DNA from: Diphasiastrum complanatum
Taxonomy: Eukaryota; Streptophyta; Lycopodiopsida; Lycopodiales; Lycopodiaceae
Reading direction: 5' to 3'
Assembly (NCBI GenBank): GCA_029204225.1
Contig: CM055093.1
Location: 27,251,566 to 27,315,565, forward strand
DNA length: 64,000 nt
The translations under genes were made by a program, and so were the position numbers. Under the pieces are notes generated by a model. It saw only the letters and a program-made list of their open reading frames with translations, did not search any database and was not told the origin of the DNA. Below are positions 58,485 through 64,000 of this stretch, piece by piece (positions within the stretch are counted from its first letter, which is position 1; the number at the start of each line of letters is the position of its first letter).

Positions 58485-58985
58485 TCAACAAACTTTAAGT
58501 ATAGAAAGCTTTGATCTAAATTTATCAAACTTTTCTCCAGTAAGTGGCTTAGTGAAAATATCAGCTAGTTGTTCTTCTGTGCTACAATGAACAACATGAA
58601 TTTCACGACTCAGCAGCCTCTCACGTATGAAGTGATACTGAATCTCAATGTGTTTAGTTCTCGCATGGAACACTGGGTTCTTTGCTAGCTGAATGCCACT
58701 CTGACTGTCGCTATGTAAAGTCGTGAGATTTTTCTGCTTCATGCCAATTTCTTCCAAGATTTGTCTCAACCATATAGCTTCTTGTGCAACACTGCACATT
58801 GTCTTATACTCTGCTTCTGTGGTGGAAAGAGCAATTGTACTTTGCTTCTTACTAGACCAGGAAAAACAATTACCACAAAACTGGAATATATATCATGTGA
58901 TGGATCTATGATCATCATAGTCACCTCCCCAGTCTGCATCCACATAGCCACACAACTCAGGTAAACCATCATGTTTCTTGTGCAA
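58485..58985 (-). pseudogene. copia F RNase H remnant
   Basis: The minus strand reads ELCGYVDADWGGD, then after frame breaks EAIWLRQILEEIGM, LHSDSQSGIQLAKNP and EEQLADIFTKPL, ending at the natural stop at 58485. These are the RNase H domain and C-terminus of a copia polyprotein. It is fused at about 58985 to a plus-strand copia. Confidence 0.82.
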
Positions 58986-59562
58986 TAGGTGGCCGAGTGC
59001 TATTTTGGATGGAAAGACACCTTTTGAGATGCTATTCAAGAGGAGGCTGAGTGTCAACTTTCTAAGAACCTTTGGATGCACATGCTATGTCAACATTACT
59101 CTTGATGATAGGACCAGAGAGGATCCATCTTCAAGAAGAGGTATTTTTGTTGGATATAGTGAGGTGAGTAAAGCCTACAAGGTTTACATTTCTTCTACTA
59201 ACAAAGTGATTGTTGGTAGAGATGTCATTTTTTATGAGGGGAACAATCCAAAGGTGTCTTCAAGCATGATTGATGGTAAAGTAAGTGGATCTAACATTCA
59301 TGATGTTGATGAGAAGGATCATACTTTGGATGGTGGTGATGATGGACCTTCATCAAGTCAAAAGCCAAGGAGAACATCAAGAGAAAGACAAGTACCATCA
59401 AGGCTCACATATGATCAAAAGGGTAAGCAAGTAATTTCTGAAAATTATGTTGCTTTCCTAACCTCTTTGGATGAGCCTACAAGTGTAGATCAAGCAAGGA
59501 AAGAAGAGGAGTGGATCCAGACAATGGATCTTGAGTATCGATCTCTTATGAAGAGTGGAACA
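58984..59562 (+). pseudogene. copia G integrase end and linker
   Basis: Post-integrase region LRTFGCTCYVNI, KAYKVYISSTNKVIVGRDVIF, a Ser/Asp-rich linker, then the start of RT (EEWIQTMDLEYRSLMKSGT). After this the sequence no longer resembles copia, although the frame stays open. Confidence 0.78.
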
Positions 59563-60422
59563 TCTTTTGGAGGATCTTCTTGTATACATGGAGCTATGCA
59601 AGTGGATGGATGTTATCTTGCTGTAAAACTAAGTAATGGATCTGGAAAACAAATTTTGTTCAATGACTTTGATGGTCAAGTTGAAGATCAAGAGGTTGAT
59701 CTCAAAGCGCTTCAACTAGTCAAAAGAGAAGTTGGCAATTTGGAGCTAAGGAGAGATAATTGGCAAAGGTGTTATGGATCTGTTTTTGCAGCATATTGAA
59801 GACTCAAGTAAGGTCAAAGGAACAGCAAGGAAGTGTTGTTCAAGTTTACTTTACTTGTTCTATCTCATGTTTGAGCAATTTCATGTGGATGTGTGCAAAT
59901 TGTCAAGATATGGTAAAACTAGCTACATTGGTGAGCATTGTTTTGATGTTGGATTTGTACTAGCATTCTTGGCTGATTTTGCTGATGGAAATGAAGCTAT
60001 TGGAGGTTCATTATGTCACTCATTCATGGTCAAGTCATCAAGGTATGATGGTATCTTGAGACAAGATGAAGATGGAGGCTCATTCATGGAGTATCATGGT
60101 GGATACAAGGCAACAAAGGACAAAGGAGGAGGAGACATGCAAGCAAAAGTTGATCACTCACATTTATTATTTGTTTGCTGTATTTTTCCAAAGAGTTCAG
60201 AGTTGGAAGCATGGTGGAATCATCTCACTTACATTCTATTTGATTCTTCATGTTCTAGTCACATTTTTACATGTAAAATTGATATAAGAAATAGTGAAGC
60301 ATCCCAAGTGGACACTATTCTCTATATCAATTATGGTTGTTTTTATTTTGAGCATTACATGATCATTGAAAGACGGTCTATTCTTAGGAAGAAGATCATT
60401 CTTATGATGGATCAAAGCTCTA
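59563..60422 (+). other. foreign open sequence inside copia G
   Basis: The first frame stays open to 59799 (GAMQVDGCYLAVKLSNGSGK). A second frame is open for 224 codons (59774-60448), including EQFHVDVCKLSRYGKTSYIG and ELEAWWNHLTYILFDSS. It carries no copia RT motif: no GCKWVYK, FAPV, YGLKQ or YVDD. The length is close to the RT segment it replaces. I recognise no family; a captured plant gene fragment or another transposon are both possible. Confidence 0.6.
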
Positions 60423-61040
60423 TTGTCAAAAACTATGCAAGATCCTAGTGAGGAGCATTGGAAGCTAGGAAAGCGAGTTTTGAGGTACATCATTGGAACT
60501 CGAGATTTTGGCATATTGTATGAGGGATCATCACCTAATATTCTTGGATTTTCAGATTCGGACTATGCTAGAGATGTAATGGATAGGAAATCCATTAGTG
60601 CTTATTGTATTTTCATAGGTGATGGAGCTATGTCATGGATGTCAAAGAAACAAGCCACTATCTCATTGTCATCTAGTGACGCCGAGTACAAAGCTCTTAC
60701 ACATTGCACAAAGGAGATGGTATGGATCAAAAGGATGATCAAGGATCTTCACTTGTTGGATTTTTCAAAGAGCCCAATCATCTTTTGTGACAATCAATCA
60801 GCCCAAAGAATGGCATCCAATCCTATCTTTCATGTTAGGAACAAGCATATTGAGATACAATATCATTTTGTGAGGGAGCGAGTCATTGCAAAGGAGGTGG
60901 AGCTTCAACATGTGTCTTTAAGAGAATGTGTAGCTGATATCTTCACCAAATCATTGGGAAAAGACTTGTTCATGAAGCATAGGACTTCACTTGGAGTATT
61001 ATCAAAGTCTATGCTAAAACTAGTTGAAGAGGGAGTGTGA
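60423..61040 (+). pseudogene. copia G RT thumb and RNase H
   Basis: Open to the polyprotein stop. EEHWKLGKRVLRYIIGTRDFG is followed by RNase H with FSDSDYARD, SSSDAEYKAL, FCDNQSAQR and CVADIFTKSL. All four catalytic acidic positions are present. The first codon given is only where the frame opens, not a real start. Confidence 0.85.
61026..61035 (+). other. polypurine tract, copia G
   Basis: GAAGAGGGAG immediately precedes the LTR start TGTGAAAG. Confidence 0.75.
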
Positions 61041-61487
61041 AAGATTCAACTAGTTTTATCACATTTTGAAATATTTCCATATTTTACATATTGAGGCCAA
61101 AACTTGTTTTAGACTTAGAGGTTGACTTTTCAAAGTTCATTAGTCTAAATTTCATTTAGATAAACACTTTTTGAAAGTGTGGGAAAGATAGAATGCGAGT
61201 TTGAGTAGATTCAATTTGAATAAATTGGGTACATTGAATCTAGACCCAAAATTGGTAAGGTTACCATTTTGGTGGGAAAGCCAAGTGGCAAAATAGGATT
61301 TGGACCTGCTATAAAAGGATGTAACTGGTGGAGAGAGTCATCTTCTCTCTTCTCTATCTCATTTCATGCTTATACATGGTTCTTTTGGGTTCTACTATCT
61401 ATTGGTGCACTATCTTGGTGATTGCTCGCAATTCTATTTGTAGATTGATCTTTATTTGTTATTTTTGGATCCACACGTGTGAAATAG
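61036..61487 (+). repeat. copia G 3' LTR, right end missing
   Basis: Starts TGTGAAAGATTCAAC and follows the 650-bp LTR of elements E and I for about 450 bp with scattered differences. TATAAAAG lies near 61310-61317. The last 200 bp are replaced by a copia protease scrap. Confidence 0.85.
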
Positions 61488-61784
61488 TTGTCTTCTCAAT
61501 AATACGACAAGTGTTGTCGTCGAACAAAACTTGAATGCCTAGATCTGCCATTTTGGAGATAAATAGCAGATCTTTTCTGAGTGAGGGCACGTAGAGTGCT
61601 CCTGGCAGCTCTGCTTGGCCTAACAGTGTTTGTAGTTTTAGAAAGCCAATGTCTTTGACATTGTGTTTGCTTCCATCGTTTAGAATCACCGCTCTGTCAT
61701 TTTCGAGTTCGCGAAAGTTGATCAAGATCTTCTTGTTGCAGGTTATGTGAGATGTTGCTCCTGAATCGATGACCACATCGTAGT
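61488..61784 (-). pseudogene. copia protease scrap (element H)
   Basis: The minus-strand frame 61776-61459 gives VIDSGATSHITC, VILNDGSKHNVKDIG and ALYVPSLRKDLLFISKM, a copia protease and following region. It belongs to a different subfamily from elements E and I. It lies between two LTRs of the other family. Confidence 0.78.
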
Positions 61785-62434
61785 TGTAAAAGATTCAACT
61801 AGTTTCATCACATTTTGCAATATTTTCATATTTGACATATTGAGGCCAAAACTTGTTTTAGACTTAGAGATTGACTTTTCAAAGTTCATTAGTCTAAAAT
61901 TTATTTGAATAAACACTTTTTAAAAGCGTGGGAAAGATATAATGCGAGTTTGAATAGATTCAATTTGAATAAGTTGGGTACATTGAATCTAGACCCAAAA
62001 TTGGTAGGGTTAGCATTTTGGTGGGAAAGCCAAGTGGCCAAATAGGGTTTGGACCTGTTATAAAAGGATGTAACTCGTGGAGAGAGTCATCTTCTCTCTT
62101 CTCTATCTCATTTCATGCTTATACATGGTTCTCTTGGGTTTTACTATCCATTGGTGCACTATCTTGGTGATTGCTTGCAATTCTATGTGTAGAATGATCT
62201 ATATTTGTTATTTTTGGATCCACACGTGTGAGATACAGAAGCTTGCTGGTTTTGTACGGACAGCAACAGTACATAATCATTTCATTCAAGTTTGATCAAG
62301 TTCTATTAGTGTTTGCATCTCAAATTGTGTGTAGATGCTGATTTTTCTACATTGGTGAAATTGGTAGTGTATTTCTCTTTCTAACCAAAGATCATTCAAG
62401 TAGATTGGATCTTAAGGATCTGAAATCTTTCACA
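61785..62434 (+). repeat. copia I 5' LTR (650 bp)
   Basis: Starts TGTAAAAGATTC and ends ATCTTTCACA. The start differs by one base from the E and G LTRs. Confidence 0.92.
62059..62066 (+). promoter_or_regulatory. LTR TATA box
   Basis: TATAAAAG within the LTR is followed about 30 bp later by a CT-rich stretch (TCATCTTCTCTCTTCTCT), a likely start region. The same box occurs in the E and G LTRs. Confidence 0.65.
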
Positions 62435-62446
62435 TGGTATTAGAGC
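62435..62446 (+). other. primer binding site, copia I
   Basis: TGGTATTAGAGC directly follows the LTR. Confidence 0.9.
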
Positions 62447-63034
62447 TTGTGTTCTAGGTTATGAAGGAGAAAATCAGATCTATCAATGATTTGGTGAAGA
62501 TATCAAGTCTAGAGCATGCTAGAGAGGATTCTACACCAAAATCGAATTTTTTGCTTTTGTATATTGGATCTTTTGTAAATCAAAACACTAAATAGGTCAA
62601 TATACTTGTTCAATTTCGATTTTTGAATTCACATGCTGGATTTGGCCGATTTTTTGATCATTGGTTCAACCTAAGTGGTGGCTTATAGATTGCATATCAA
62701 ATTTTCAGCATTTGCATGTAGATTTGGAATAGTCAATTTTTTGTGATTTTGTCAAAACCCTAATTTTGATTGGATCTCTAGATAGTGAGGTTTCTGGACT
62801 TCATTTGAGTGTGTTTCAATCTTAGGAAGTGGCAAAAGTCATTAGATTGAGGATAGATCATAGGTTGATCAAGATTCCATGATTCTATGTGTTGATTTGC
62901 TTGGATAAGTGCTAGAAGAGAATTTGTGAGATAGTTTCAAATCTTGGTGATTTCTTTTGAAAGCATTTGTTGTTGTTCAAAGGAGTGCTTTGTGCATTGA
63001 AATGGGTTGAAAGAGAAGATCAGGTCATTGCTAC
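62447..63034 (+). other. copia I leader
   Basis: Non-coding leader of about 0.6 kb, the reverse complement of 53287-53874. No gene. Confidence 0.75.
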
Positions 63035-63826
63035 ATGGCAACCTCAATTGGAGTCATGTTGGAAGCCAATGATAGGCTTACCTCAAGTAACTATTCATTA
63101 TGGAAAGTGAGGATGAAGTCACTTCTTGAGATGAATGATGTTTTGGATATTGTTGTAAGTTTGGAGGAGAGACCAGCAACACAACAAGATCAATTGAGGT
63201 ATAACAAGAGGGCCAAGAAAACTCTACACATGATAAAGATGAATGTTACCAATGAACTTCTCAAGGAAGTTGGTAAGTGCACATCATCTTTGGAAGCTTG
63301 GAATTCATTGAAGAAGCTTTATGAATCCAAGTCTACTTCTAGAGTGTTGACTCTAAGAAGGCAAATCTTTTCTTGTTTGCAAAAGAATGAAGAAAGTCCA
63401 AGTACTTTTGTTTTGAGAATGAAAGCATTGAATGATGAGTTAGCTTGCATAGATGAAAGCATTAAGGAAGGAGAGCTTATTCAAGTTATTCTTAATGGCT
63501 TGTTGGATGCTCATGCTAACATTGTTCAAAGTATTGCTATTCAAAAGACTTTGTCAATTTTTATGGATCTTCAAAAGATCTTGATCAATGAAGAATATAG
63601 GCTTCAAGCAAGAGGTGGATCTACATCGACACTTCAAGAGGATGCTATGTTCACAAAGAGGGCAAAACCAAAAGCAAGTGGTCTAAAGGGCAAGATCAAG
63701 TGGATGCTTCTTCAAGTGGCAAAAAGAAGGATAGATCAAAGCTCTAGTGCTTCTATTGTGGCATCAAATGACACTTTGCAAGTGAGTGTACAAGAAGAAG
63801 AGAGATCAAGGAGACAAGCAAGGTAA
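63035..63826 (+). pseudogene. copia I gag
   Basis: A 263-codon gag frame identical in protein to that of element E, with the same later frameshift. The knuckle CFYCGIK.HFASEC sits out of frame at about 63748-63795, with TAG before it and TGA inside it. Confidence 0.87.
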
Positions 63827-64000
63827 TCTTACTCTTGATGAGGATGGTTTGGATGTGCAAGATGCAAATGATGATGCTTTTGTGATGTCTTCATGTATGC
63901 TTGCTAATGATGGAGATCTAGATCCTTGGTGGATTGATAGTGGAGCAAGTTCACACATGACCTTTCACAAAGAGTACTTCACTTCTTTGTTGGCATATGG
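63786..64000 (+). pseudogene. copia I protease start, partial
   Basis: Overlaps the gag frame end in another frame. It contains DEDGLDVQDANDDAF and the protease active site WWIDSGASSHMT, and is cut by the window end. Confidence 0.85.

Larger units (their letters stand above)
58984..61487 (+). mobile_element. copia element G with RT core replaced
   Basis: The plus-strand element runs from the end of integrase (NRWPSAILDGKTPFE) to RNase H, purine tract and a partial 3' LTR of the same family as elements E and I. RT between about 59560 and 60420 is replaced by unrelated open sequence. The 5' half is lost at the fusion with copia F. Confidence 0.8.
61785..64000 (+). mobile_element. copia element I, continues past window end
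   Basis: Plus-strand element with a complete 5' LTR, primer site, leader, gag and the start of protease; it runs off the window. The conceptual gag product is identical to that of element E. Confidence 0.92.

Overview
The window looks like repeat-rich nuclear DNA of a land plant. It contains one apparently intact multi-exon gene of the plant monoacylglycerol lipase / caffeoylshikimate esterase type, with GT-AG introns of about 80-210 bp. It also holds many Ty1/copia and Ty3/gypsy LTR retrotransposons whose primer sites match plant initiator tRNA-Met (TGGTATYAGAGC). There are no bacterial operons and no tRNA, rRNA or CRISPR that I could see. I cannot name the species; a non-flowering plant is possible but not shown.

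Layout. 1-2.6 kb: decayed, unrecognised coding-like sequence. 2.6-3.65 kb: LTR-like sequence with a TATA box and two primer-site-like motifs. 3.8-25.04 kb: an array of about 22 arms (0.4-0.9 kb each) of one unknown gene fragment in mostly alternating orientation. Plus-strand and minus-strand arms encode the same diverged peptides, so the array is a chain of large imperfect palindromes. A 5.05 kb non-autonomous LTR element (9298-14345) sits inside it with a perfect 5-bp target duplication and unusual AG...CT LTR ends. 25.04-31.12 kb: a Ty3/gypsy element lacking its RT core, followed by a long third ORF riddled with stops. 31.13-32.57 kb: a copia gag scrap and a Helitron protein fragment. 32.57-40.4 kb: two minus-strand copia elements joined through one LTR region. 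40.47-41.04 kb: the first exon of a transposase-like family of which a longer, four-exon broken copy lies at 55.0-57.4 kb.

42-45.3 kb is the gene island: short direct repeats in the leader or promoter, then the eight-exon lipase gene. 45.36-49.4 kb: a copia scrap, then the 5' end of a Ty3/gypsy element (gag, leader, LTR) on the minus strand. 49.4-54.5 kb: a plus-strand copia fused tail-to-tail with a minus-strand copia. 57.8-64 kb: a gypsy primer-region scrap, a minus copia RNase H end fused to a plus copia whose RT core is replaced by about 0.86 kb of unrelated open sequence, a protease scrap, and a second copy of the 51.7-54.5 kb copia in the opposite orientation.

Apart from the lipase gene, nearly everything is mobile DNA or its debris. 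The most unusual items are the palindromic gene-fragment array, the AG...CT non-autonomous LTR element, the copia with foreign sequence in place of RT, and the inverted pair of near-identical defective copia copies that share the same frameshifts and stop codons. Coordinates of decayed elements are approximate unless a terminus was visible.
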